A DNA stretch of 31,645 bases, taken from the NCBI GenBank assembly GCA_040079795.1, contig JBEBJQ010000052.1, positions 1-31,645 on the forward strand, given 5' to 3'. Source of the stretch: SXIZ01 sp040079795 (lineage in GTDB: Bacteria > Pseudomonadota > Gammaproteobacteria > Methylococcales > Methylomonadaceae). The position numbers and the translations under genes are program-made. A model generated the notes under the pieces. The model saw only the letters and a program-made list of their open reading frames with translations, ran no database searches and was not told where the DNA came from. Position 1 is the first letter of the stretch. Every line of letters starts with the position of its first letter. Of the stretch, positions 22,106 through 31,400 are shown in pieces.

Positions 22106-25000
22106 ATGCCTACCTCACACAGCAGTTTGAATCTATTGGAAATGCGCGGTGATTTTGTACACCGCCATATTGGGCCTAACCTTAAGCAAATCCGTGAAAT
22201 GCTTAACGAACTGGGCTTGAATGAGCTGGAAGACATTATTGAACAGGCGCTACCCGGCGACATTATCAACCATGAACCGTATAAATTAACTGAAACGATA
22301 AGCGAAAACGCGGTTATCAAACATATGCGCAAAATGCGCGGGCGCAATAAGGTCTTTACCTCTATGATTGGCATGGGTTATCACGATACGATCATGCCCT
22401 CAGTGATCAAGCGCAATGTCCTGGAAAATCCGGGCTGGTACACTGCGTACACACCCTATCAGGCGGAAGTTAGCCAAGGTCGGTTAGAAGCGTTGCTTAA
22501 CTTCCAGCAAATGATCATCGACTTAACAGGCATGGAATTAGCCAATGCCTCGCTCCTGGATGAAGCAACGGCGGCGGCTGAGGCTATGGCAATGGCGCGG
22601 CGATTATCTAAAAACATGACCAATACAATTATTGTTGATCAGAATTGCCATCCTCAAACAGTGGCCGTGATAAAAACTCGCGCCGGTTCTATGGGTTATG
22701 ACGTTATTGTTGCTGATCCTTATACTAATTTAGAGCAATACGATTTTTTTGCCGTGTTAGTGCAATACCCAGGGTCTACAGGGGAAATAAAAGACCTAAG
22801 CAACATTACCGGGATTGCCCACGCGAAATTGGCGTTGGTTACCGTTGCGGCAGACTTGTTGAGTCTGGTGTTGCTAAAACCACCTGGTGCATTCGGTGTC
22901 GATATTGTGGTTGGCAGCGCCCAGCGTTTTGGCGTACCGATGGGATACGGAGGCCCGCATGCAGCATTTTTTGCCACCAGGGACGAGTATAAACGCTCCA
23001 TGCCCGGCCGACTCATTGGCGTATCCAAAGACCGTCACGGCCAGGTAGCCCTGCGCATGGCGTTGCAAACCCGGGAACAGCATATCCGTCGGGATAAAGC
23101 CACCAGCAATATTTGTACGGCACAAGTGCTGCTTGCCGTTATCGCCGGTTTCTATGCGGTATATCACGGTGCTGAAGGTTTGCGTCTGATTGCAGGACGG
23201 GTGCATCGTTATACCCAAATTTTGGCTGCTGGCATTGTCCAACTAGGCTTTGAAATAATCAGCCAATGCTATTTTGATACCCTCGTCATCCGCGTCCCAA
23301 ACCGGTCTAAACACATTACCACGCAGGCGGCTGAGGCAAATATCAACCTGCGTATGATTGATACTGATCATGTTGGCATTGCTTTGGATGAAACCACTAC
23401 CCGGAAAAATCTGCGTGATCTTTGGCAGCTGTTTGCTAACCCTAGCGCTGAAATCCCCGACCTCAACCGCTTGAATGACGCTATTAAGGAGTGCATACCC
23501 GAGCGGTTATTGCGCTCCGATAACATTCTGCAACATCCGGTGTTTGCGCGTTACCATTCGGAAACCGAGATGATGCGCTATATGCGAAGATTAGCCAGAC
23601 GGGATATTGCATTGGATCGCTCCATGATCCCACTCGGGTCTTGTACCATGAAGCTTAATGCCGCTACTGAAATGCAGACCATTGCATATCACGAATTTAA
23701 TGCCCTGCATCCTTTTGCGCCGCTTTACCAAACGCTGGGTTATCAGCAGATGTTTACCGAACTGGAAGATATGCTGTGTGACTTGACTGGTTTTGACGCC
23801 TTTTCGTTGCAGCCTAACGCCGGTTCCCAAGGCGAGTACACCGGGTTATTGGTGATTCGACAATATCATGCAGTCAATGGTCAGGCACAGCGGACTATTT
23901 GCCTGATACCAGCATCCGCACATGGTACCAATCCGGCAAGCGCGGTGATGGCAGGCCTTCATGTCGTGGTGGTCGCCTGCGATGCAAACGGTAATGTCAG
24001 TCTGGATGATTTACAGGCAAAAGTCTTAGAACATAGCCATAGGCTAGCAGCACTCATGATCACCTATCCCTCTACCCACGGCGTTTTTGAAACCTCGTTC
24101 CGGGAAATCTGCAACCTGGTTCATCAGCACGGTGGGCAGGTCTATCTGGATGGTGCCAACTTTAATGCCTTAGTCGGTCTATGCCGCCCTGGTAAAATAG
24201 GCGCCGATGTCGCGCACCTTAACCTGCACAAAACTTTTTGCATTCCGCATGGCGGTGGCGGACCCGGCGTTGGACCGATCGGGGTTGGTGCGCATCTGGC
24301 GCCGTTTTTGCCAGATCACCCGGTGGTTGAGGGCGTCAACCCCGCCAAAGGCGAACACGGCACCATCGGTACAGTTTCTGCTGCCCCGTGGGGCTCCGCC
24401 AGTATCTACACCATTTCATGGGCTTATATTGCGATGATGGGCGCTAGCGGATTAAAGCGGGCTACCCTCACCGCCATCTTAAACGCCAATTACATTGCCA
24501 AACGACTGGCTGAGCATTATCCCATTTTATACACCGGTAAAAACGGCTGGGTCGCGCATGAATGTATTATCGATTGCCGTGAATTTAAAAAAACCACTAA
24601 CATAACGGTGGAAGACATCGCCAAGCGCTTGGTCGATTACGGCTTTCATGCGCCAACGGTGGCTTTTCCCGTTGCAGATACCTTGATGATTGAGCCGACC
24701 GAAAGCGAGGACAAAGCTGAGATTGACCGTTTTTGTGCTGCCTTAATCGCTATCCGCCAGGAAATCCGTGCGGTTGAAGATGGCAGTGCCGATGCTGAAA
24801 ATAACCTGTTACACAATGCCCCACATACCCATCGGTTACTAATGGAGGAATGGGCATTGCCGTATTCCAGACAACAAGCATTTTTTCCTGACCGCCAGCA
24901 ACACGACGATAAATATTGGCCGCCGGTTGGACGGGTTGATAATGTGTACGGGGATCGGCATGTAATTTGCGCTTGTCCACCTTTAGGGGATTATGAATAA
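22106..25000 (+). CDS. gcvP: Glycine dehydrogenase (decarboxylating), single-chain P protein
   Basis: GcvP is the PLP enzyme that decarboxylates glycine and loads the aminomethyl group onto lipoylated GcvH. The 964-aa product is the one-chain form, with fused halves corresponding to GcvPA and GcvPB. The N-terminal FVHRHIGPN, the SMIGMGYHDTIMPSVIKRN segment, the central SMIPLGSCTMKLN and the PLP site HLNLHKTFCIPHGGGGPG with Lys709 are all intact, as is MIEPTESEDKAEIDRF near the end. It starts 5 nt after the gcvT stop, with only weak ribosome-binding sequence, so coupling is likely. GcvH and the L protein must be encoded elsewhere. Confidence 0.96.
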   Translation: MPTSHSSLNLLEMRGDFVHRHIGPNLKQIREMLNELGLNELEDIIEQALPGDIINHEPYKLTETISENAVIKHMRKMRGRNKVFTSMIGMGYHDTIMPSVIKRNVLENPGWYTAYTPYQAEVSQGRLEALLNFQQMIIDLTGMELANASLLDEATAAAEAMAMARRLSKNMTNTIIVDQNCHPQTVAVIKTRAGSMGYDVIVADPYTNLEQYDFFAVLVQYPGSTGEIKDLSNITGIAHAKLALVTVAADLLSLVLLKPPGAFGVDIVVGSAQRFGVPMGYGGPHAAFFATRDEYKRSMPGRLIGVSKDRHGQVALRMALQTREQHIRRDKATSNICTAQVLLAVIAGFYAVYHGAEGLRLIAGRVHRYTQILAAGIVQLGFEIISQCYFDTLVIRVPNRSKHITTQAAEANINLRMIDTDHVGIALDETTTRKNLRDLWQLFANPSAEIPDLNRLNDAIKECIPERLLRSDNILQHPVFARYHSETEMMRYMRRLARRDIALDRSMIPLGSCTMKLNAATEMQTIAYHEFNALHPFAPLYQTLGYQQMFTELEDMLCDLTGFDAFSLQPNAGSQGEYTGLLVIRQYHAVNGQAQRTICLIPASAHGTNPASAVMAGLHVVVVACDANGNVSLDDLQAKVLEHSHRLAALMITYPSTHGVFETSFREICNLVHQHGGQVYLDGANFNALVGLCRPGKIGADVAHLNLHKTFCIPHGGGGPGVGPIGVGAHLAPFLPDHPVVEGVNPAKGEHGTIGTVSAAPWGSASIYTISWAYIAMMGASGLKRATLTAILNANYIAKRLAEHYPILYTGKNGWVAHECIIDCREFKKTTNITVEDIAKRLVDYGFHAPTVAFPVADTLMIEPTESEDKAEIDRFCAALIAIRQEIRAVEDGSADAENNLLHNAPHTHRLLMEEWALPYSRQQAFFPDRQQHDDKYWPPVGRVDNVYGDRHVICACPPLGDYE

Positions 25001-25139
25001 TTGTAAGTAAGGCTTGTCCAGTAAATTTTGATTTGATTTAAATTGATCTGTAGCCCCTTGATGGTGTCGGGCGATTAAGTCATTTCACTCTCATCATGCC
25101 CCATAATTTGGTGGGCTTACAAATAAGTTACGGATATAA

Positions 25140-28100
25140 ATGAACCACCAAATCATTACCACATTACGGGAGGCCATTAACAAGGTTCATTTAGCCGATG
25201 AAGCCGGCATTGTTGATGGCTTGCTAGCCGATTTCGGTGTTTATGATGCCTTAATAATTGGTGCTTACGCTAAAAATTTAGTTAATACAGTAAGGTCAAA
25301 AAAGCCTGTGCAGTCCGTTGTTGAAGCATTCCTGCGTGAATATCAGCTTGATTCACAGGAGGGTATTGTGCTGATGGCTATTGCCGAGGCCTTGCTGCGT
25401 ATTCCTGACCGCTACACTCAAGACCAGTTTTTACAAGAAAAACTGACCCATGTTGACTGGCAAAACCATTTGCAGCACAGTGATTCTTTTCTGGTCAATT
25501 TATCCAGTCAAGCCTTGGTATTGGCCAGTAAATTTGAAGGTCATGTGCTGTTGTCAGACAAATCTTGGCCTCCAATTTTTGAGAAACTGCTGACGCGGCT
25601 TGGGGCACCAATTATCCGAACTGCCATAAAACAAGCCATGCAATATCTGGCGGAACAATTTGTGTTTGCAGATTCAATCCAGCAAGCGCTGCAAAGGTGT
25701 GAGGGACAAACAAGTTATCGTTACTCTTTTGATATGTTGGGGGAGGGGGCTTTAACGGCAGATGATGCAGAACGTTATTATCATTCTTACCTTTCGGCGA
25801 TTGCAACACTGGCGAAATCCGCCTTATCTGCGGATATTTATGCCAATCCCGGCATCTCGGTTAAATTATCGGCATTATGTCCGCGTTATGAGCCTTTGCA
25901 ACATGCCAGGGCCGTTAAAGAATTAACGGCTAAACTGCTGATGCTGGCACAGAAGGCGCGCGTAGCTAATATATCCTTAACCATTGACGCTGAAGAATCT
26001 GAGCGTCTGGAAATGTCCTTGGATATTTTTGCAGGCGTTTTTACGCACCCTGATTTAAGGGATTGGTCAGGCTTAGGATTAGCCGTGCAGGCCTATCAAA
26101 AAAGGGCATTACCTGTTATTCGCTGGCTCGCCTGTTTGGCTGAAAATCAGCACGCTAAAATACCTATACGTCTGGTTAAAGGTGCCTACTGGGACAGTGA
26201 AATAAAGCGTGCGCAGGAAAATGGGCTGAGTAATTACCCGGTTTTTACGCATAAGTCAGCGACCGATATTTCCTATCTGGCTTGTGCGCAGTTTATATTG
26301 TCCCGGCCTGAAGTGTTCTATCCGCAATTTGCCAGCCACAATGCGCATACGCTGGCCGCCATCTATCATCTGGGCAAAATGCACCCCGGGTATGAATTCC
26401 AGCGCTTACAGGGTATGGGAGAAGACCTATATTATGAGATTGTGGAAGCGCAGCACTGGCAAATTCCTTGTCGAATTTATGCGCCAGTTGGACATTATCA
26501 TGAATTATTGCCTTATCTGATCAGGCGTTTACTCGAAAACTGCGCCAATACCTCGTTTATCAATCAGATTAATAGCGCTGATATTAGCGTTGAAGAATTG
26601 ATTCGTGATCCTGTTGAGCTGATTAAAATCTCGATCAAGGATCCTAAAATTATATTGCCGGGTTCTCTCTATGGCGAACAACGGCTTAACTCTCAAGGAT
26701 TTAATCTGGCTGATTCTGAACTGTTACTGCAATTACAACAAAACCTGCGTGTTTTAGCGGATAAACACTGGCAAGCATCCCCTTTAATTGATGGCATTTA
26801 TTATTCCGGTGAGCAACATCCGGTTATTAATCCATGTAATAACCGTTTAACAATAGGGCATGTAATTTACGCTGACACAGAGGCTATTGAACAAGCATTA
26901 AACATTTCTGCACGGGCTTTTACTGAATGGCGGCATTGCCCTGTAACAAGCCGTGCAGATTTTTTGCAGAAGGCCGCCGATCTTTTTGAACAACATCGTT
27001 TGGAACTGGTGTCCTTGTGTATCCTAGAAGGCGGACGGACTATTAAAGATGCCCTGGCCGAAGTCAGGGAAGCCATCGATTATTGCCGTTATTATGCCCA
27101 ATCTGCGCTTGAACTATTTAATGCACCCTTAAAATTGCCAGGACCCACAGGCGAAGAAAATCTACTTTATCACTATGGACGGGGGGGCTTTGTTTGCATT
27201 AGCCCTTGGAACTTTCCGATTGCAATTTTCGTCGGCCAGATTGTGGCAGCTCTGGTCACTGGCAATACCGTTATTGCCAAACCGGCTTGTCAAACAACCT
27301 TAACAGCGATGCGTTGTGTGGAAATTTTACTTCACGCAGGCATACCCAAAGCCGTCTTACAGTTTTTACCGGCAACGGGTAGTTTGATCGGGGAACACTT
27401 GTTGCCTGATCCAAGAATTGCAGGCGTGGTTTTTACCGGATCAACAACAACGGCACAATTCATTAATCGGCAATTGGCACAACACCATCAGACTATAGTG
27501 CCCTTAATTGCCGAGACTGGCGGTCAAAATGTCATGATTGCCGATAGCTCAGCCTTACTGGAACAGTTGGTAAAAGATGCTATTGATTCTGCATTTAACA
27601 GTGCCGGGCAGCGTTGTTCAGCCTTACGGGTGTTATTTGTACAACGGGAAATTGCCGATAAAACCATAACTATGCTGATAGGCGCCATGCAGGAATTATC
27701 ACTAGGTGACCCCAGCCTTTATCAGACTGATATTGGCCCCATCATTGACCAAGCAGCGTTGATCCCGTTAAATCAGCACCTGGAGCAAATACAGCAACAA
27801 GCAAAACTTCTTTATCAACTGCCTATAGAGGATAGCTTGCGGGAGGGCAGTTTTTTCCCGCCGAGCCTGATAGAACTACGGGCATTACCACAGCTCACAC
27901 CGGAAGTGTTTGGGCCGGTATTACATTTAATCCGCTATGACGCCACTGAACTTGATCAAGTTATTGCTGCAATCAATGCAACTGGCTACGGTTTAACGTT
28001 AGGGATACACAGTCGGCTTGATGCGAACATAAAGGCCATTCAGCATGGTGTAAAAGTCGGCAATATTTATATTAACCGAAATATGATTGGTGCAGTGGTC

Positions 28101-28256
28101 GGGGTGCAACCTTTCGGGGGCATGGGGCTTTCCGGCACCGGCCCCAAAGCGGGTGGTCCCGATTACTTGCGTCGCTTTGTGGTTGAGCAAACCGTCACGA
28201 CAAATACTGCGGCAATTGGTGGCAACACCGGTTTATTAATTAAGGATTTACGTTGA
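25140..28256 (+). CDS. putA: Bifunctional proline dehydrogenase / P5C dehydrogenase PutA
   Basis: PutA oxidises proline to glutamate in two steps: an FAD proline dehydrogenase followed by an NAD-dependent aldehyde dehydrogenase. The PRODH barrel shows NPGISVKLSAL, TIDAEESERLEM, RLVKGAYWDSEIKRAQENG and FASHNAHTLAAI. The dehydrogenase part begins near residue 540 and shows SPWNFPIAIFVGQ, VFTGSTTTA, IAETGGQN and the catalytic AGQRCSALR with Cys826. Length is 1038 aa. There is no N-terminal ribbon-helix-helix domain like the one that makes E. coli PutA a repressor, so this is a bifunctional, non-regulatory form. The gene follows gcvP after 139 bp. The ribosome site (CGGAT) is weak. No putP transporter gene is near. 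Confidence 0.96.
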   Translation: MNHQIITTLREAINKVHLADEAGIVDGLLADFGVYDALIIGAYAKNLVNTVRSKKPVQSVVEAFLREYQLDSQEGIVLMAIAEALLRIPDRYTQDQFLQEKLTHVDWQNHLQHSDSFLVNLSSQALVLASKFEGHVLLSDKSWPPIFEKLLTRLGAPIIRTAIKQAMQYLAEQFVFADSIQQALQRCEGQTSYRYSFDMLGEGALTADDAERYYHSYLSAIATLAKSALSADIYANPGISVKLSALCPRYEPLQHARAVKELTAKLLMLAQKARVANISLTIDAEESERLEMSLDIFAGVFTHPDLRDWSGLGLAVQAYQKRALPVIRWLACLAENQHAKIPIRLVKGAYWDSEIKRAQENGLSNYPVFTHKSATDISYLACAQFILSRPEVFYPQFASHNAHTLAAIYHLGKMHPGYEFQRLQGMGEDLYYEIVEAQHWQIPCRIYAPVGHYHELLPYLIRRLLENCANTSFINQINSADISVEELIRDPVELIKISIKDPKIILPGSLYGEQRLNSQGFNLADSELLLQLQQNLRVLADKHWQASPLIDGIYYSGEQHPVINPCNNRLTIGHVIYADTEAIEQALNISARAFTEWRHCPVTSRADFLQKAADLFEQHRLELVSLCILEGGRTIKDALAEVREAIDYCRYYAQSALELFNAPLKLPGPTGEENLLYHYGRGGFVCISPWNFPIAIFVGQIVAALVTGNTVIAKPACQTTLTAMRCVEILLHAGIPKAVLQFLPATGSLIGEHLLPDPRIAGVVFTGSTTTAQFINRQLAQHHQTIVPLIAETGGQNVMIADSSALLEQLVKDAIDSAFNSAGQRCSALRVLFVQREIADKTITMLIGAMQELSLGDPSLYQTDIGPIIDQAALIPLNQHLEQIQQQAKLLYQLPIEDSLREGSFFPPSLIELRALPQLTPEVFGPVLHLIRYDATELDQVIAAINATGYGLTLGIHSRLDANIKAIQHGVKVGNIYINRNMIGAVVGVQPFGGMGLSGTGPKAGGPDYLRRFVVEQTVTTNTAAIGGNTGLLIKDLR

Positions 28257-28278
28257 TATATTGAGCCACTTTATTCAG

Positions 28279-28590
28279 CTAAACTACAAGCCTCCAATTA
28301 ATTTTTTCCCGGGGTGGCTTGATTTTTGTCGCACCACAGTTTCCTGCTTCCGCATTGATTTCATGGTTCTCTAAATGGGTTGGAGATTGCCATCCACTTT
28401 TGGTGCCTTTAACTAAATAATTTTTAGCTTCTCCTTCGCTAAACGCCATTTTGGGATTCATAAAATTCAGATCGGCATAAGTGGTTTTGCCACCTACCCC
28501 CCATAGAGCCAGTACCATTACAATCATCGCTAAAAAGGGAGTGGTCACCATTAAAGTTTTGATAAATCTAAGAAAAAAATGACTAGTCAT
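28279..28590 (-). CDS. Small membrane-anchored protein of unknown function, 103 aa
   Basis: I do not recognise the family. AGGAAGG (28605-28599) lies about 8 nt before the ATG at 28590, supporting translation. Residues 10-32 (IKTLMVTTPFLAMIVMVLALWGVG) form one membrane segment, possibly an uncleaved signal anchor. The remaining 70 residues are polar, with one Cys (GNCGATK) and a basic tail, and would lie in the periplasm if the anchor is of the N-in type. The gene is convergent with putA, 22 bp away, and divergent from the ABC protein gene across a 480-bp AT-rich gap. It may be lineage-specific. Confidence 0.65.
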   Translation of the reverse strand: MTSHFFLRFIKTLMVTTPFLAMIVMVLALWGVGGKTTYADLNFMNPKMAFSEGEAKNYLVKGTKSGWQSPTHLENHEINAEAGNCGATKIKPPREKINWRLVV

Positions 28591-29072
28591 GGCAACACCT
28601 TCCTATATGTTTAACCTTTATGTTTAATGGCTCATTTACAGCATCAGCGACTCTGAAAATTTAGCATTATCCACAATATAATATTAGTTTAATTGTCTAC
28701 CTTTACAAATAATTCAGAGGTCAGGTACTTTATACCGATAATTTAATGTAGTTTCTGTGAATTATTACATTAATATTTAGTTGAATAATTACTTTTTTGT
28801 ATAAAATTTTGTAAAAATTGCCAGCTAAGTCACCACTATTGGCTTTTTAAACTGCTTTGACCTTTTTATCCTTGGTTATTTCTCTATGGTTATCAGCATA
28901 CACGGAGAAATTTTTTTGTATATTCGTATGAATACCTAGCGTATTTTTTGACATCTTAGATATGTTTTAACAAATCGATAATCTGTAAACAATTATCGAT
29001 GAATTAAAAAAATACATAGGCATCAAATTGCTGGATTTAGCAAAACTACACGTTCACAAGGGGAACTATTCG
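28591..29072. other. AT-rich divergent intergenic region
   Basis: No ORF of note is found on either strand across these 482 bp. The sequence is clearly more AT-rich than its neighbours. A TTGACA hexamer occurs at 28948-28953, but no -10 follows at a proper distance. The 9-bp inverted repeat listed next is the only strong structure. Confidence 0.5.
28974..29000. promoter_or_regulatory. Operator-like inverted repeat upstream of the ABC gene
   Basis: ATCGATAAT (28974-28982) and ATTATCGAT (28992-29000) are perfect 9-bp arms around a 9-bp spacer, a centre spacing of 18 bp typical of a dimeric regulator site. It ends 72 bp before the ATG of the ABC protein gene. It has no T-run on either side, so it does not look like a terminator. 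The regulator is unknown. Confidence 0.45.
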
Positions 29073-30773
29073 ATGCAAGATAAAGGCGGTTTTTTTATTC
29101 AGTTTATGAAATTAGCTGGGCCATTTTGGAACTCTAAAAATAAGTTAGTTATTCGGACAGAGAGTGTCTTGCTGATTGCGCTCACCCTGATGCAAATCTG
29201 GATGGCGGTGTACGTTACAAAGTGGAATGCGGCGCTATTTGATGCGATCGAACAACGGTCAATGGCGGGGGTAAAAGCACAGATTGGGGTGTTAGTAGTG
29301 ATCTTCGTGGCCAGTATAACAATCACGACATCCCACCTAATCGTCAAGCGCCGCTTGTTGATTGGCTGGCGGACCTGGCTTACTGAAAAAGTCATTACCC
29401 AATGGATGCAGAACGGCCGTCATTTTCAAATTACTTTAATGTCGCAAAATGATCATGACAATCCTGATGGCCGTATTGCAGAGGACATTCGTATTGCGAC
29501 TGAAGATGCCATTGCACTATGCCATTCATTATTTTACAGTTTATTAATGTTAGGCAGCTTTACTAAGATACTTTGGGACATCTCCGGGAAAGTAGTGTTC
29601 GATTTTGGTTTTGTATCAGTACCAGTGACCGGTTACTTAGTTTGGATTTCGGTCTGTTATTCGGTTTGCGCTTCTATTTTAGGTTGGTGGATGGGTAAAC
29701 CGATGACACAGGCAACTCATGCCCGACAAACCAAAGAGGCAAATTTTCGGCATGAACTAATTGATATACAGGCAAACTCTCAAGCTATCGCGTTGATTCG
29801 AGGGGAGAGCAAAGAACAAGAGCGACTGCTTAATTCATTTCGAGCGATTATTGTGACTTATGCCCAACAAACTGCCGCCTGGAAACAAATTCAGATATTC
29901 ACCTCCGGTTACTCGATCACCTCTATGGCGTTGCCGATTTTAGTTGGGGCGCCTCGCTATATTGTCGGTGCAATTTCACTGGGGATGTTGATGCAGTCCG
30001 TGCAGGCATTTCAGCATATGGTTTCTGCCTTGTCCTGGCCAGTCGATCATATGGCAGAGATCGCTAAATGGCGGACTTCAGTTGAACGGGTGTTAGGTCT
30101 GGTAAATGCCCTTGATCATTTGGAGCGCGATATTTCCCGACTTAATTCACAGCAGATCAGGGTTAATAAAACCAAAACCGGCGAATCAGCTTTAAGGCTG
30201 ATTAATTTGAACCTGACAGGCTTGGAAGGGGAAAATGTATCATTAACGATTAATGATGAAATCCATGCCGGTGAGCATTTACAGATTTCAGATCAAACCA
30301 ACAGTGGCACGAAGTTATTTAAAGCAATTGCAGGTTTATGGCCTTGGGGAACTGGGACTATTGAAGCCCCAGAGAATGACATATTTTTTTTTATGCCTCC
30401 GAGGCCATACCTTCCTTTAGAATCTTTATTTTCAGCCATTTGTTATCCAAAACCCAAATCATTGTTCGACCAAGCTATTGTTGAGAAATTGCTAATCCAG
30501 GTGGGTCAAAAAGAATTGATTAAGCATCTGAATCGCATCGACACCTGGGAACAATTGCTATCCAATGAACAGCTGCAATTTTTGGGTGTGGTTAGGGTTT
30601 TGCTACATCGGCCGCAGTGGCTTTTTATTCAGGAAGCCTTGGACTCGCTTGCGCCAAGCGACGAGGAGCAAATGCTAGACTTGCTAAGTACTGAGCTACC
30701 TAATACCGGTATATTGACCATTACCAATCAACCTGTGGCTGAAGCATTTCATCAACGTAAAATGAAAATTTAG
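29073..30773 (+). CDS. SbmA/BacA-type ABC transporter with degenerate ATPase domain
   Basis: The N-terminal 340 residues match the SbmA/BacA-like membrane domain (ABC_membrane_2), for example FWNSKNKLVIRTESVLLIALTL, VYVTKWNAALFDAIEQR, LIGWRTWLTEKVITQWM, DNPDGRIAEDIRI and the FRHELIDI region. The C-terminal part is recognisable as the fused ATPase (AIAGLWPWGTG, LLHRPQWLF), but the catalytic motifs are changed. Walker A reads SDQTNSGTKLF (407-416 region), lacking the first Gly and GK[ST]. The signature is LSNEQ (496-500). Walker B ends IQE with Gln520 for Asp. The H-loop is TNQP around residues 551-554, with no His. The frame is intact. The ATG at 29073 is preferred (AAGGGG about 9 nt upstream) over a TTG at 29028, giving 566 aa. 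Confidence 0.88.
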   Translation: MQDKGGFFIQFMKLAGPFWNSKNKLVIRTESVLLIALTLMQIWMAVYVTKWNAALFDAIEQRSMAGVKAQIGVLVVIFVASITITTSHLIVKRRLLIGWRTWLTEKVITQWMQNGRHFQITLMSQNDHDNPDGRIAEDIRIATEDAIALCHSLFYSLLMLGSFTKILWDISGKVVFDFGFVSVPVTGYLVWISVCYSVCASILGWWMGKPMTQATHARQTKEANFRHELIDIQANSQAIALIRGESKEQERLLNSFRAIIVTYAQQTAAWKQIQIFTSGYSITSMALPILVGAPRYIVGAISLGMLMQSVQAFQHMVSALSWPVDHMAEIAKWRTSVERVLGLVNALDHLERDISRLNSQQIRVNKTKTGESALRLINLNLTGLEGENVSLTINDEIHAGEHLQISDQTNSGTKLFKAIAGLWPWGTGTIEAPENDIFFFMPPRPYLPLESLFSAICYPKPKSLFDQAIVEKLLIQVGQKELIKHLNRIDTWEQLLSNEQLQFLGVVRVLLHRPQWLFIQEALDSLAPSDEEQMLDLLSTELPNTGILTITNQPVAEAFHQRKMKI

Positions 30774-30830
30774 TGTTTTCAACTGATTGCGGATTTTGGG
30801 GGTTTAAGGTTCAGTGGATATAGATTAGGG

Positions 30831-30975
30831 CTAATTTGAGGCTGAGTTCCACTTGGTTTCGAATTCAATGAGATAGCGCTCCGCCTCATCAATCGTAGCT
30901 GCACTGTAAATAAGCTTTAAATCCGTGGCGGCTGGCTTGTCCGCGTTTATTCCAGCCAACATAGTTCAAGATTAC
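30831..30975 (-). pseudogene. Fragment of an IS256-type (mutator) transposase
   Basis: The minus strand encodes, in two frames, a short internal part of an IS256-family transposase. LNYVGWNKRG (about 30970-30941) is in one frame. After a one-base shift, DKPAATDLKLIYSAATIDEA and then ERYLIEFETKWNSASN follow to a stop at 30831. In intact relatives as I recall them, LNYVSWKDRKAVAADLK-IY-AAT runs through in one frame and continues past the FEEKW region to KYP...W. Both ends are therefore missing and there is an internal frameshift. It is a dead remnant. The family match is from memory of conserved residues, not a search. Confidence 0.7.
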
Positions 30976-30981
30976 GCACCC

Positions 30982-31013
30982 AAAGCCACAATACACAATT
31001 GCATTGTGGCTTT
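30982..31013. terminator. Rho-independent terminator, potentially bidirectional
   Basis: AAAGCCACAAT (30982-30992) pairs perfectly with ATTGTGGCTTT (31003-31013) over 11 bp around a 10-nt loop, and seven T in a row (31011-31017) end the structure on the plus strand. On the minus strand only three or four T follow. It lies 209 bp after the ABC protein gene and directly beside the IS256 fragment, so it may serve the ABC gene or be left from a lost gene. Confidence 0.8.
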
Positions 31014-31028
31014 TTTTGGTGTTAAAAT

Positions 31029-31140
31029 TTTACATAATATACATTATGCGAAGTATTTATGTAAACGCAATATAGTAATGTCCTGTTTTAGCAAAGTAGA
31101 AATATCCTATCGTGTATAAATTTACATTCGTTTGTAAATT
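31029..31140. repeat. Cluster of TTTACAT/ATGTAAA motifs before the ISNCY gene
   Basis: TTTACAT occurs at 31029-31035 and 31121-31127, its complement ATGTAAA at 31059-31065, and TGTAAA at 31133-31138. They form a 9-bp inverted pair (TTTACATAA 31029-31037 with TTATGTAAA 31057-31065) and an 8-bp hairpin (AATTTACA 31119-31126 with TGTAAATT 31133-31140, loop TTCGTT). Between them ATGTCCT (31078-31084) and ATATCCT (31102-31108) form a direct pair 24 bp apart. This may be the left terminal and subterminal region of the ISNCY element, or the promoter-operator of its transposase. Confidence 0.5.
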
Positions 31141-31160
31141 GACTACGGATAAAGACAGCT

Positions 31161-31400
31161 ATGAAGGACATCATTTCCATGAGCAACAAAGAATTACATC
31201 GTGTAGAAATCCTTCAAAAATTGATTGATAAACGGTTGGTCGGGCCTGAAGCCGCAAAACAATTAGATTTGAGCGTTCGACAGGTTCGGCGGTTAAAAAA
31301 AGCCTCTCAAGCCGATGGTGCCAAAGGTGTTGTCAGCAAAAAACGTGGCCGATCCAGTAATCATAAGTATCCAGATGCTTTTAGGAAATTAGCCCTAGAT
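31161..31400 (+). pseudogene. ISNCY-type transposase, N-terminal part, interrupted by an IS5-family element
   Basis: The first 80 residues match the start of ISNCY-type transposases: an N-terminal helix-turn-helix (ELHRVEILQKLIDKRLVGPE, AAKQLDLSVRQVRRLKK) followed by KKRGRSSNHKYPDAFRKLALD. Intact relatives continue for several hundred residues with a catalytic core; here the frame enters foreign sequence after LALD and stops at 31418. The break is near CTAG (31395-31398), and the IS5-family element follows in opposite orientation. ATGs at 31161 and 31179 are both possible starts. The rest of the gene may lie beyond the inserted element outside the window. Confidence 0.8.

Noticed and set aside
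30925..31119. 64-aa plus-strand ORF
   Set aside because: It runs through the IS256 fragment in antisense and through the terminator hairpin, and has no ribosome site.
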